DNA of 64,000 nt from Oceanicaulis sp. HLUCCA04 (GTDB lineage Bacteria; Pseudomonadota; Alphaproteobacteria; Caulobacterales; Maricaulaceae): NCBI GenBank assembly GCA_001314625.1, contig LJSH01000001.1:434001-498000 (forward strand), in the 5' to 3' direction. This document shows, in pieces, positions 55,631 to 64,000 of the stretch. Below the pieces are notes generated by a model. That model was not told the origin of the DNA and ran no database searches. It saw only the letters and a list, made by a program, of their open reading frames with translations. A program made the translations under genes and the position numbers. Every line of letters starts with the position of its first letter. Position 1 is the stretch's first letter.

Positions 55631-56458
55631 CTAAAGGCCTCCGCCCGGCCAGCCGCCGGGAACGAGCAGCGCAAAAAGACCAGCGAAAACGGTTGCAAGC
55701 ATCAAGGCGTCCACCCTGTCGAGCACCCCGCCATGTCCGGGGATCAGCGTGCCGGCATCCTTCACGCCAAAGCGGCGCTTGGCGAGTGACATTACCAGAT
55801 CACCGGCCACCGCCATCAGCGCCGTGGGCAGCGCTGCCGCCAGCGCAAGCAGCGGGTCCAGCCCCCACACGCCCGCCATCAATATGCCTGCGCTTACCCC
55901 GAATCCCACGCCTGCGATCAATCCGGTCCAGGTTTTGTTGGGGCTGGCAGCGGGCAGAAGCTTGGGTCCGCCCAGCCAGGTTCCCGCAAGATAGGCGAAT
56001 GTGTCTGCCGCCCAGACAACGCACAGCAGGAACAGTATGGAGACAAGCCCCGCTTCTTCGCTGCGCAGCGCCACCAGAATACTGGCAGCTGACGCTACAT
56101 AGATCACGCCGCAGGCCGCCTCGTACGCCCGGCCACGCCTGCGCCTGTCCAGATAAGCGCTCAACGCGCCCGCCAGCAGCCACACAGCACACCACAGAGC
56201 CTCTCCATGGGCCGCCATCAGAACCGACCCGACGGCGGTACCCGTGGCAATGGAGAAGGCACGCGGAGGCGCATCGCGGTCCGACATGCGCACCCATTCC
56301 CACGCCATCGCAGCCGCAAACGCGGCCACAAATATCGCGAACGGGTATCCGCCAAGCCAGACCAGTCCCAGCGCCAGCGGAGCCAGAACCAGCGCGGACA
56401 CAAGCCGGCGGACAAACACCGGATCGCGTGGCCCCGGCAGGCGTGCCAGCAGGCTCAC
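55631..56458 (-). CDS. cdsA: Phosphatidate cytidylyltransferase (CDP-diacylglycerol synthase)
   Basis: Makes CDP-diacylglycerol for phospholipids. 275 aa, about seven TM helices, with the C-terminal signature SLAKRRFGVKDAGTLIPGHGGVLDRVDA. The start is GTG 56458 overlapping the TGA of uppS (GTGA); the longer frame to 56539 only adds residues read from within uppS. Confidence 0.94.
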   Translation of the reverse strand: MSLLARLPGPRDPVFVRRLVSALVLAPLALGLVWLGGYPFAIFVAAFAAAMAWEWVRMSDRDAPPRAFSIATGTAVGSVLMAAHGEALWCAVWLLAGALSAYLDRRRRGRAYEAACGVIYVASAASILVALRSEEAGLVSILFLLCVVWAADTFAYLAGTWLGGPKLLPAASPNKTWTGLIAGVGFGVSAGILMAGVWGLDPLLALAAALPTALMAVAGDLVMSLAKRRFGVKDAGTLIPGHGGVLDRVDALMLATVFAGLFALLVPGGWPGGGL

Positions 56459-57177
56459 GGCCGGCCGCCAAACCGCCGATGGCGCGACTGGTAGATGGCG
56501 ATAGCCTCTTTCATGTGCTCGATGGAAAAATCGGGCCACAATACATCGACGAAGACCAGCTCGGCATAGGCACCCTGCCAGAGCAGAAAATTGGAGATCC
56601 GCATCTCGCCGCTGGTCCTGATGATCATGTCGGGATCTGGCAGGCCGTGCGTGTCCAGCCGCGCGGCAAATCCGGCTTCGTCCAGCTCGCCATCAAACGC
56701 CCCGGAACCGGCTTCCGCGATGAGGGCGCGGGCCGCACGGACAATCTCGTCACGGCCACCATAATTGAAGGCGACAGTCAGGTTGAAGCGGCTGTTGGCG
56801 GCGGTGCGCGACTCGGCGCGGTCAATGATGGCACTGATATCGTCGGACAGGCCTGAACGGCTGCCCAGAATGCGAACCCGCACGCCGTTCTTCGCCAGAT
56901 CGTCGAGATCGGCATCCACAAACTGCTTGAGCAGGTCAAACAGCGTGCTCACCTCTTCGGTGGAGCGGCGCCAGTTCTCGGTAGAAAACCCGAACAGCGT
57001 CAGATGGGTGACGCCCAGATCGCCCGCCCCGCGCACCAGTGCGCGCACAGCCTCGACCCCTTGCCGGTGTCCCATGGCCCTGGGCAGGCCGCGCGCTGCC
57101 GCCCAACGCCCATTGCCATCCATGATGACGGCAACATGGCGCGGCGTGGAAACTGGGCCGCCGGGATCGGCTGACAT
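56455..57177 (-). CDS. uppS: Undecaprenyl diphosphate synthase
   Basis: Cis-prenyltransferase making the C55 carrier for peptidoglycan and O-antigen. 240 aa: HVAVIMDGNGRWAAARGLPR (catalytic D20), GHRQGVEAVRALVRGAGDLGV, LTLFGFSTENWRR, FNYGGRDEIVRAAR, and PDMIIRTSGEMRISNFLLWQGAYAELVF. 43 bp after frr. Confidence 0.97.
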   Translation of the reverse strand: MSADPGGPVSTPRHVAVIMDGNGRWAAARGLPRAMGHRQGVEAVRALVRGAGDLGVTHLTLFGFSTENWRRSTEEVSTLFDLLKQFVDADLDDLAKNGVRVRILGSRSGLSDDISAIIDRAESRTAANSRFNLTVAFNYGGRDEIVRAARALIAEAGSGAFDGELDEAGFAARLDTHGLPDPDMIIRTSGEMRISNFLLWQGAYAELVFVDVLWPDFSIEHMKEAIAIYQSRHRRFGGRP

Positions 57178-57220
57178 GGAAAACAGTCCTCCCCGGACCT
57201 GTCAGGCTGGTGCAGGCCGG

Positions 57221-57787
57221 TCAGACCTGCGTAATTTCGTCCTGCTTGGTTTTGAGCAGCTCATCAATCGACGCGATATTGTTGTCGGTCGCTTTCTGGA
57301 CGAGATCAGAATTGCGCTTGTGCTCGTCCTCGCTGATCAAATTGTCTTTCTCGGCCTTCTTCAGCGCCTCCATACCGTCACGGCGCACATTGCGCACGGC
57401 CACGCGGGCCTGCTCGGCATAGGTGCCTGCCGTCTTCGCAAGCTCGGCGCGGCGCTCCTCGTTCAAGGGCGGGATGGGAATGCGGATCAGCGTGCCTTCG
57501 ACAACCGGGTTCAGGCCAAGCGATGAATTGCGGATAGCCTTGTCGACGGCCGGTGCGAGATTCTTGTCCCAGACCTGTACAGACAGCATACGGGGCTCGG
57601 GGACAGAAACCGTGCCCACCTGATTGATCGGCGTCGGGCTGCCATAGGCATCGATCTTGATGGGATCGAGCAATCCGATGCTCGCCCGGCCCGTGCGCAG
57701 ACCGCTGAACTCTTTCCTGAGTGCTTCGACTGCGCCATCCATGCGGCGCTGTATATCCTTCAGGTCAAAACCGCCGTCTTTGCTCAT
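57221..57787 (-). CDS. frr: Ribosome recycling factor
   Basis: Splits post-termination ribosomes with EF-G. 188 aa: [64 protein letters not shown], and [15 protein letters not shown]. The frame extends to 57895, but ATG 57787 has GAGGACGAC upstream and matches the family. 7 bp after pyrH. Confidence 0.97.
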   Translation of the reverse strand: MSKDGGFDLKDIQRRMDGAVEALRKEFSGLRTGRASIGLLDPIKIDAYGSPTPINQVGTVSVPEPRMLSVQVWDKNLAPAVDKAIRNSSLGLNPVVEGTLIRIPIPPLNEERRAELAKTAGTYAEQARVAVRNVRRDGMEALKKAEKDNLISEDEHKRNSDLVQKATDNNIASIDELLKTKQDEITQV

Positions 57788-57794
57788 GTCGTCC

Positions 57795-58559
57795 TCATTT
57801 CCTTGCGGATGGTTTCGGCCCGACCACGGTGCAAACGCCCCGCCCGTCGAGTACATCGGCCAGCCCGCCTGTGCGGTGAATATCAAACACGACAATCGGA
57901 ATCTGGTTATCGCGCATCAGGGTAACAGCCGAAGCGTCCATCACTTTCAGGTCGCGCGCAATGACATCAAGATAGTCCAGCTGGTCATAGCGTTCGGCGT
58001 TCGGATCCTTTTTCGGGTCAGCAGAATAGACCCCGTCAACCTGTGTGCCCTTGAAAAGGGCATCACAGCCCATCTCGGCGGCGCGAAGCGCGGCCGCTGT
58101 ATCGGTGGTGAAAAACGGGTTTCCCGTACCAGCCGCGAAAATGACTACCCGGCCCTTTTCCATATGGCGCACCGCACGGCGGCGTATATAGGGCTCACAG
58201 ACGGTCGTCATGGGAATGGCTGACTGGACGCGGGTGGGGACGCCGCGGCGTTCCAGCGCAGTCTGCATGGCCAGGGCATTCATCACCGTCGCCAGCATGC
58301 CCATATAGTCCGCGGCGGCGCGGTCCATGCCTTTTGCGGCCGCCTGGAGACCACGGAATATATTCCCGCCGCCAATGACCAGACACATCTCGTATCCGGC
58401 CTTGACCGCCGCACCGACCTCGTCGGAAATGCGTTCGGCGGTGTTCATGTCGATCCCGTAGGACTGGTCTCCCATCAGCGCTTCACCGGAAACCTTCAAA
58501 AGGACCCTTCGATAGGGTCCCGATGGCGTCGGGCGCGGCTCTGCGGGTATGTCGCTCAC
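57795..58559 (-). CDS. pyrH: Uridylate kinase
   Basis: UMP kinase feeding UTP for PyrG and for sugar nucleotides. 254 aa: [58 protein letters not shown] is seen in parts, then [34 protein letters not shown], and [18 protein letters not shown]. Start GTG 58559. A terminator-like hairpin lies between tsf and this gene, so partial uncoupling is likely. Confidence 0.96.
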   Translation of the reverse strand: MSDIPAEPRPTPSGPYRRVLLKVSGEALMGDQSYGIDMNTAERISDEVGAAVKAGYEMCLVIGGGNIFRGLQAAAKGMDRAAADYMGMLATVMNALAMQTALERRGVPTRVQSAIPMTTVCEPYIRRRAVRHMEKGRVVIFAAGTGNPFFTTDTAAALRAAEMGCDALFKGTQVDGVYSADPKKDPNAERYDQLDYLDVIARDLKVMDASAVTLMRDNQIPIVVFDIHRTGGLADVLDGRGVCTVVGPKPSARK

Positions 58560-58608
58560 GGGTATCGTTGCTCCGTCATTGAAAGCGCTACTGGCTTTTT
58601 AAAGTGCG

Positions 58609-58635
58609 CCCGGCGGCAGCTTTTCTGCCGCCGGG
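58609..58635 (-). terminator. 11-bp hairpin between tsf and pyrH
   Basis: CCCGGCGGCAG (58609-58619) pairs perfectly with 58625-58635 around a 5-nt loop, 12 bp beyond the tsf stop. On the minus strand CGCACTTTAAAAAG follows, so the T-tract is poor. It probably lowers read-through from rpsB-tsf into pyrH-frr. Confidence 0.6.
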
Positions 58636-58646
58636 ACGCATTCAGA

Positions 58647-59588
58647 TCACGATTTGCCGAGCGCCGCCACTTCGGCAGCGAAGTCTTCTTCTTTCTTCTC
58701 CACACCTTCACCGAGCACCATGCGGACAAAGCCTGTCAGCTTGACCGGCGCGCCGGCATCCTTGGCCGCTGCCGCGATGGCACCTTCCACGGTCAGGTCG
58801 GGATCGAAAACGAAGACCTGCTTGAGAAGCACGACTTCCTCGTAGAACTTGCGAAGACGGCCTTCGACCATCTTCTCGATAATCGCTTCGGGCTTGCCCG
58901 ACTGACGGGCCTGATCGGCGAACACGGCCTTTTCGCGCTCGATGACGTCGGCAGACAGTTCATCAACGTCCACAGCGAGTGCAACCGCCGGTGAACCGGC
59001 CGCCACATGCATGGCCACTTTCCGGCCGAGCTCCTTGAGCACAGCCTTGTCGCCTGACGATTCCAGCGCCACCAGCACGCCGATCTTGCCGAGCCCGTCC
59101 GCCGCAGCATTGTGAACATAGCTGGCAACGACGCCGGACTCTACCGACAGACCCGACACGCGGCGAAGCGACATGTTCTCGCCGACCTTGGCGATCAGAT
59201 TGGTCAGCTTGTCCTCGACCGTCTCGCCCGACGATGTTTTCGCCTGACGCAGCGCGTCCGCATCGCCCGCATCAATGCCCAGCGCAGTGATTTCGGACAC
59301 CGCAGCCTGGAACAGCTCGTTGCGCGCCACAAAGTCCGTCTCGGCATTTACTTCGACGGCAGCGGCGGCCATGCCATCTCCACGTTCAGCCGACGCGACG
59401 CCAACCAGACCGTCCGCAGCGACGCGGTCAGCCTTCTTGGCGGCCTTGGACAGGCCCTTCTTGCGCAGCCAGTCGATAGCCGCCTCGATGTCACCATCGG
59501 TTTCAGCCAGCGCCTTCTTGCAATCCATCATGCCCGCGCCGGTGCGGTCGCGCAGGTCCTTGACGAGAGCGGCAGTGATCTCGGCCAT
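58647..59588 (-). CDS. tsf: Elongation factor Ts
   Basis: Guanine nucleotide exchange factor of EF-Tu. 313 aa: [25 protein letters not shown] at the start, [20 protein letters not shown], the EF-Tu-contact motif [13 protein letters not shown], and a later [17 protein letters not shown] preceded by AGGAGACTCC. 32 bp after rpsB. Confidence 0.98.
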   Translation of the reverse strand: MAEITAALVKDLRDRTGAGMMDCKKALAETDGDIEAAIDWLRKKGLSKAAKKADRVAADGLVGVASAERGDGMAAAAVEVNAETDFVARNELFQAAVSEITALGIDAGDADALRQAKTSSGETVEDKLTNLIAKVGENMSLRRVSGLSVESGVVASYVHNAAADGLGKIGVLVALESSGDKAVLKELGRKVAMHVAAGSPAVALAVDVDELSADVIEREKAVFADQARQSGKPEAIIEKMVEGRLRKFYEEVVLLKQVFVFDPDLTVEGAIAAAAKDAGAPVKLTGFVRMVLGEGVEKKEEDFAAEVAALGKS

Positions 59589-59620
59589 GGGGAGTCTCCT
59601 GTTATTTTATGTCGTTCAGA

Positions 59621-60484
59621 TCAGGCTTTGGCGGGTTCGTCAGCGGTTTCGGCTGCAGGAGCCTCCGCCTCGGCTGCCGGCACCTCGGCGTCTGCCTTGG
59701 GGGCTTCGGCCTCTTTGGGCGTTTCTTCGGTCAGCACCGGTTCAGCCACCGGGTTTACCGCGGCGCCCATGTCCACGCCGAGCGACGCCTGGCTGTCGGA
59801 GATGCCGTCGAGAACGGCATCGGCCACCAGGTCGCAGTACAGCGATATCGCGCGCGCCGCATCGTCATTGCCCGGGATCGGGAAATCGATCGGGTCGGGA
59901 TCGCAGTTGGTATCAACCACGGCGACGACCGGAATGTTCAGCCGCTTGGCTTCCAGAATGGCGATCGCTTCCTTGTTGGTATCGATCACGAAAATCAGGT
60001 CCGGCGTGCCGCCCATCTCCTTGATGCCCCCGAGCGAGCGCTCAAGCTTCTCACGCTCGCGCGTCAGCATCAGGATCTCTTTCTTGGTGAGGCCTTGCGG
60101 GCCACCATCCTGATCGAGAATACCTTCCAGCTCACGCAGACGGGTGATGGAGATCGAGATCGTCCGCCAGTTGGTCAGCGTGCCGCCGAGCCAGCGATGA
60201 TTCATGTAATACTGCGCGCAGCGCTGGGCCGCCTGGGCGATCGGGTCGGATGCCTGGCGCTTGGTGCCGACGAACAGCACGCGTCCGCCATTGGCTGCCA
60301 CTTCGCGCACCTTCACAAGAGCCTGGTGAAGCAGCGGAACTGTCTGGGACAGATCAATAATATGGATATTGGAACGTTCGCCGAAGATGAAGGACTTCAT
60401 CTTGGGGTTCCAGCGGTGGGTCTGGTGACCGAAGTGCGCACCAGCTTCAAGGAGCTGACGCATGGAGAAGTCAGGAAGGGCCAT
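59621..60484 (-). CDS. rpsB: 30S ribosomal protein S2
   Basis: 287 aa: [67 protein letters not shown], and [16 protein letters not shown]...[13 protein letters not shown]. The last ~40 residues are an Ala/Glu/Pro-rich extension ([20 protein letters not shown]) beyond the E. coli length, seen in other alphaproteobacteria. The frame is open to 60646 but ATG 60484 with AAAAGGAAAA upstream is the family start. Preceded by a long leader. Confidence 0.97.
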   Translation of the reverse strand: MALPDFSMRQLLEAGAHFGHQTHRWNPKMKSFIFGERSNIHIIDLSQTVPLLHQALVKVREVAANGGRVLFVGTKRQASDPIAQAAQRCAQYYMNHRWLGGTLTNWRTISISITRLRELEGILDQDGGPQGLTKKEILMLTREREKLERSLGGIKEMGGTPDLIFVIDTNKEAIAILEAKRLNIPVVAVVDTNCDPDPIDFPIPGNDDAARAISLYCDLVADAVLDGISDSQASLGVDMGAAVNPVAEPVLTEETPKEAEAPKADAEVPAAEAEAPAAETADEPAKA

Positions 60485-60611
60485 ATCGATTTTCCTTTTC
60501 CGGTTGGCCTCCGCAGGGCGGAGCCGGTCTCCCTGCCAAAACAGGAAAGCCAGGCACCGGATCGACCGGATCGCTACGCGAACCAGCCGCTGCCCCACGT
60601 GCGGGATTGCG
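60485..60611 (-). ncRNA. Candidate structured 5' leader of rpsB mRNA
   Basis: From the predicted start near 60611 the leader is about 126 nt, long for a compact genome. It contains CTCCGC-CCT-GCGGAG and other CCGG repeats that could pair. S2 is known to control its own operon in gammaproteobacteria through a leader; that this one does so is inference. Confidence 0.3.
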
Positions 60612-60617
60612 GGCGCG

Positions 60618-60646
60618 CTTATAGGCGTGGTTTGCTGTCTGCACAA
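60618..60646 (-). promoter_or_regulatory. Candidate rpsB promoter
   Basis: On the minus strand TTGTGC (60646-60641), 17-bp spacer, TATAAG (60623-60618). It lies in the 206-bp gap after dnaE and before rpsB and would drive the whole rpsB-to-lpxB run. Confidence 0.5.
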
Positions 60647-60690
60647 GCGTCGGTATGCGGTGCGCGGGCAGGAAACGCTTCGACGGACGC

Positions 60691-63600
60691 CTAGACAGCC
60701 AGCGCGTCCACCGCGCCGACACCGGGCACTTCCTTCAGGGCGCTGCGAAGCGCCGGATCAAGCCGGTAGCCGCCCGGCAGGCGTACCCGGGCCCGCGCTG
60801 TTGCGCCAACCGGCATGTCCAGGACCACAACGCCGCGCGCCTCTCCGTCCGGGGCCGACAGGCGCGACAGACGGGCGTGTATGCCGTCAAGCGCGGACAC
60901 ATCGTCAAGCTCAACACACAGACCGGGCAGATGCGCCTCGCGCAGGAGCCCCTCGAGCGGCTCGCAACTGTCCATGATCAGCCGTATCAGATCATCTTGT
61001 TCTTCAACCCGGAAAGTGGCCAACACGCCGTTTCCGGCTTCAAGCATATCGCGCACTTCATTGAAGACTTTCGGCGGCACCAGCGCTTCGAACTCGCCGC
61101 TGGGGTCTGACAGCGTAATAAACGCGAACCGCTCATTGGAGCGGCGCGATATCTTTTCCTGGCGGCGCCGGACAATGCCCGCCATGCGCACCGCCTTCAC
61201 CGCGCCTTCCTGAACCCGCTGCAACAGCTCGGCCCAGCCGACTGCGCCGCGGCGCGCCAATACTTCGCTGAACGCATCAAGCGGATGGCCGGACAGGTAA
61301 AAGCCGATGGCCGCCAGCTCTTCGTCCAGCCGCCGCGATGCTTCCCATGGCTCGAAAGACGGCAAGGGTGGCCGCTCCAGCGCCACCGGATCATCGCCAC
61401 CTGCGCCGAACAGTGAAACCTGAGCGGACTCGCGCTCGGCATGCGAGGCTTGCGCAATGGCGCACAGCGTTTCAGCCGCCGCCACAACGCGCGCGCGCTC
61501 CGGCTCAAGGGCATCGAAGGCCCCCGCCTTGCCCAGTGTTTCGACAAGACGCCGGTTCACCTGCCGGGGATCAACGCGAGCGGCAAAGTCATGAAGATCG
61601 GCGAACGCTCCGCCGGCCTCGCGCACCCGCACGACATCCTCCATGGCACTCATGCCCGCGCTGCGCACTGCCCCCAGTCCGTAGCGTACCGCGCCATTCT
61701 CTACCGAAAAGTCCGCCAGTGACCGATTGATATCCGGCCCGAGCACACTGACTCCCATGCGCCGGCACTCCTGAAAGAATACCGCCAGCTTGTCGGTATT
61801 GGCTGCATCCAGGCTCATCAGCGCAGCCATGAACGCAACCGGGTGATGCGCCTTCAGCCAAGCCGTGCGGTACGCGATCAGCGCGTAGGCTGCGGCGTGC
61901 GACTTGTTGAAGCCGTATCCGGCAAATTCGGCCACAAGATCGAATATGTAGGACGCCTTTTCCTCTGCCACCCCGCGCTGCGCCGCTCCGGCAAGGAAAC
62001 GCTCGCGCTGCAGGTCCATTTCCTCCTTTTTCTTCTTGCCCATGGCACGGCGCAGAAGGTCAGCCTCCCCAAGCGAATAGCCTGACAGGATCTGGGCAAT
62101 CTGCATCACCTGCTCCTGATAGATAATGACCCCATGGGTCTCTTTCAGAACAGGCTCGAGATCAGGGTGGAGAAAATCGGGCTCGGACCGGCCGAACTTG
62201 CGTTCGACATAGATGTCGATGTTCTTCATCGGACCGGGCCGGTAAAGCGAGATCAGGGCGATAATGTCTTCAAACGTATCGGGCTTCACCTTTTTCAGGG
62301 TGTCGCGCATGCCCGAGCTTTCCATCTGGAACACGCCGATCGTGCCGCCCGAAGCCATCAGCGCGTAGGCATCAGGGTCATCCAGAGGCAGCGCGTCAAG
62401 ATCAATGTCCTCGCCGGTCGATTTGCGGATGTACTCCACCGCACGCGCCATCACGGTGAGTGTTTTCAGGCCCAGAAAGTCGAACTTGACCAGCCCGGCC
62501 GGCTCTACCCATTTCATATTGAATTGGGTCGCCGGGATGTCCGAGCGCGGATCGCGGTAGAGCGGCACAAATTCGGTCAGCGGCCGGTCGCCGATAACGA
62601 TCCCTGCCGCGTGGGTGGACGCATTGCGGTAGAGCCCTTCCAGTTGCAGCGCGACGGTCATCAGCCGGTCAACCGCCGCATCTTCACGCCGCATGGCCTG
62701 CAATTTGGGTTCTGTTTGGACAGCCTCTGCCAGCGTTACCGGCTGGGCCGGATTGTTGGGCACCAGCTTGGCAATCCGGTCAATGACCGGAAACGGAATC
62801 TGCAGCACACGCCCGACATCGCGTACGACCGCGCGGGCCTGCAATGTGCCGAATGTGATGATCTGCGCTACCCGGTCGCTGCCATAGCGCTCCTGCACAT
62901 AGCGGATCACCTCACCGCGCCGCTCCTGACAAAAATCGATGTCGAAATCCGGCATCGAGACGCGTTCGGGGTTCAAGAAGCGCTCGAACAGAAGACCGAA
63001 CCGCAAGGGATCAAGATCGGTGATCGTGAGGGCCCACGCCACGACAGAACCCGCACCAGAACCCCGGCCGGGGCCGACAGGAATGCCTTGCGCCTTTGAC
63101 CACTGGATAAAGTCGGCAACGATCAGGAAATAGCCGGGAAAGCCCATGCGCTCGATGACGCCAAGCTCAAACGCGAGCCTGTCCTCATAGTCCTGACGCG
63201 GTGCCGCCGGATCGATAACCGCCAGACGGGCCGCAAGCCCTTCGCGCGCGCGCGCTCCCAGCTCTTCAGCCTCGGTGCGCCCTTCGAGCCCCGGAAACCG
63301 GGGCAGAACCGGGTCGCCGGTGCGCGGCCGGTATGCGCAGCGCCGCGCGATATCAATGGTATTTGAAATTGCCTCGGGCAGGTCGGCGAACAGGACCGCC
63401 ATCTCCGCCGCGCTTTTGAAATAATGCTCGGGCGTCACCTTGCGCCGGTCGTCGACGATGACGTAGGTCGACTGCGCGATACACATCAGCGCGTCATGTG
63501 CCTCATAGCGTTCGGCTGCCGCAAAATAGGGTTCGTTAGTGGCCACAAGCGGCAGATCACGCGCATAGGCGCAAGGCACCAGCCAGTCCTCTGCGGTCAC

Positions 63601-64000
63601 ATCCTCTCGACGCCCATGCCGCTGAAGCTCGATATAAAGGCGCCCCGCGAACGCCTCATGCAATCGTTCCAGCACCGCTTCGGCCTTGGGTGCCTTGCCC
63701 GCCGCAACAAGACGGTTCAGCACACCATCATACCCGCCGGTAAGGCATATCAGCCCTTCATGGCGTTCAAGAATGGCCTCCAGCGTCACCGACGGCTCAT
63801 CGGCCGGACCAACGTCCAGATAGGCCGATGACGACAGGGCGACGAGATTGCGGTACCCCGCCTCATCCTGGACCAGCAGCACCAGCGTACCCGCTGGCAC
63901 CACCCGTTCACCGGGGCGTTCCGCTTCCAGCCGGACCGCCAGCGTACAACCGATAATCGGCTGCACCCCTGCCCCGGAGAGGTATTGCGAAAACTCGAGT
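60691..64000 (-). CDS. dnaE: DNA polymerase III alpha subunit (5' end outside window)
   Basis: Replicative polymerase catalytic subunit, about 1,100 residues visible. The open frame runs off the right edge; the first codons in view read [18 protein letters not shown], which belongs inside the PHP domain, so about 60 N-terminal residues are missing and the GTG at 63966 is not the start. Visible: PHP-domain parts, [16 protein letters not shown], the catalytic [72 protein letters not shown], and a C-terminal OB fold ([19 protein letters not shown]). This is the DnaE1 type, not ImuB-linked DnaE2. Confidence 0.97.
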   Translation of the reverse strand, partial: LEFSQYLSGAGVQPIIGCTLAVRLEAERPGERVVPAGTLVLLVQDEAGYRNLVALSSSAYLDVGPADEPSVTLEAILERHEGLICLTGGYDGVLNRLVAAGKAPKAEAVLERLHEAFAGRLYIELQRHGRREDVTAEDWLVPCAYARDLPLVATNEPYFAAAERYEAHDALMCIAQSTYVIVDDRRKVTPEHYFKSAAEMAVLFADLPEAISNTIDIARRCAYRPRTGDPVLPRFPGLEGRTEAEELGARAREGLAARLAVIDPAAPRQDYEDRLAFELGVIERMGFPGYFLIVADFIQWSKAQGIPVGPGRGSGAGSVVAWALTITDLDPLRFGLLFERFLNPERVSMPDFDIDFCQERRGEVIRYVQERYGSDRVAQIITFGTLQARAVVRDVGRVLQIPFPVIDRIAKLVPNNPAQPVTLAEAVQTEPKLQAMRREDAAVDRLMTVALQLEGLYRNASTHAAGIVIGDRPLTEFVPLYRDPRSDIPATQFNMKWVEPAGLVKFDFLGLKTLTVMARAVEYIRKSTGEDIDLDALPLDDPDAYALMASGGTIGVFQMESSGMRDTLKKVKPDTFEDIIALISLYRPGPMKNIDIYVERKFGRSEPDFLHPDLEPVLKETHGVIIYQEQVMQIAQILSGYSLGEADLLRRAMGKKKKEEMDLQRERFLAGAAQRGVAEEKASYIFDLVAEFAGYGFNKSHAAAYALIAYRTAWLKAHHPVAFMAALMSLDAANTDKLAVFFQECRRMGVSVLGPDINRSLADFSVENGAVRYGLGAVRSAGMSAMEDVVRVREAGGAFADLHDFAARVDPRQVNRRLVETLGKAGAFDALEPERARVVAAAETLCAIAQASHAERESAQVSLFGAGGDDPVALERPPLPSFEPWEASRRLDEELAAIGFYLSGHPLDAFSEVLARRGAVGWAELLQRVQEGAVKAVRMAGIVRRRQEKISRRSNERFAFITLSDPSGEFEALVPPKVFNEVRDMLEAGNGVLATFRVEEQDDLIRLIMDSCEPLEGLLREAHLPGLCVELDDVSALDGIHARLSRLSAPDGEARGVVVLDMPVGATARARVRLPGGYRLDPALRSALKEVPGVGAVDALAV

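Noticed and set aside
63964-63966. GTG as the start codon of dnaE
   Set aside because: Codons upstream to the window edge continue a conserved DnaE sequence, so the gene extends beyond the window.

Overview
This 64 kb window is a high-GC chromosomal segment that looks like core genome of an alphaproteobacterium of the Maricaulis/Oceanicaulis/Hyphomonas kind (inference). The evidence is gene order and family content: dusB(nifR3)-ntrB-ntrC-ntrY-ntrX-trkA-trkH-dat-hfq-hflX in one direction; an E1-beta pyruvate dehydrogenase subunit with its own lipoyl domain; an ispDF fusion; LpxI instead of LpxH; and an alphaproteobacterial SOS box (GAAC-N7-GAAC) on the lexA promoter. I see no prophage, insertion sequence, CRISPR array, tRNA or rRNA. 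No stretch longer than 300 bases lacks a gene.

Layout. 1-1767 (+): tail of a probable isoprenylcysteine methyltransferase-like protein, a glutaredoxin-MauE-like membrane fusion, and mazG. 1772-14169 (-): dusB-ntrBC-ntrYX-trkA-trkH-dat-hfq-hflX, with most genes overlapping or spaced by a few bases. 14264-15897 (+): ispDF and a CinA-type amidase. 15865-17333 (-): a COQ10/START protein and lipA. 17414-19572 (-): two exported proteins rich in bactofilin-like repeats, preceded by three copies of an inverted-repeat operator. 19732-19829: a REPIN-like double palindrome. 19844-26132 (-): pdhA-pdhB-pdhC-DUF3667-lpdA. 26264-33058 (-): ftsB-like, eno, rpmF, pyrG, MAPEG, secG, an atypical response regulator and tpiA. 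33236-40799: ppiD, trpE, an opposed polysaccharide deacetylase, trpGDC and lexA. 40812-45801: comEC (-), gltX and gltA (+). 45805-60484 (-): the translation and envelope super-cluster rpsB-tsf-pyrH-frr-uppS-cdsA-dxr-rseP-bamA-ompH-lpxD-fabZ-lpxA-lpxI-lpxB. 60691-64000 (-): dnaE, whose 5' end lies beyond the window.

How the genes fit together. The Ntr block holds two sensor/regulator pairs plus Trk potassium uptake and Hfq. Glycolysis (tpiA, eno), pyruvate dehydrogenase (with lipA making its cofactor) and citrate synthase form a scattered central-carbon set. The 45.8-60.5 kb block joins ribosome-linked functions to isoprenoid, phospholipid, lipid A and outer-membrane protein assembly.

Most noteworthy: (i) NtrC has lost Walker A lysine, Walker B Asp-Glu, the GAFTGA loop and probably the sensor II arginine, and NtrX also lacks GAFTGA; (ii) a 99-bp double-hairpin repeat sits in frame in the linkers of both pdhB and pdhC; (iii) a two-gene envelope module of unknown function lies behind a triple operator; (iv) a response regulator has Glu at the phospho-acceptor position; (v) pdhA has a probable near-leaderless promoter overlapped by a palindrome.
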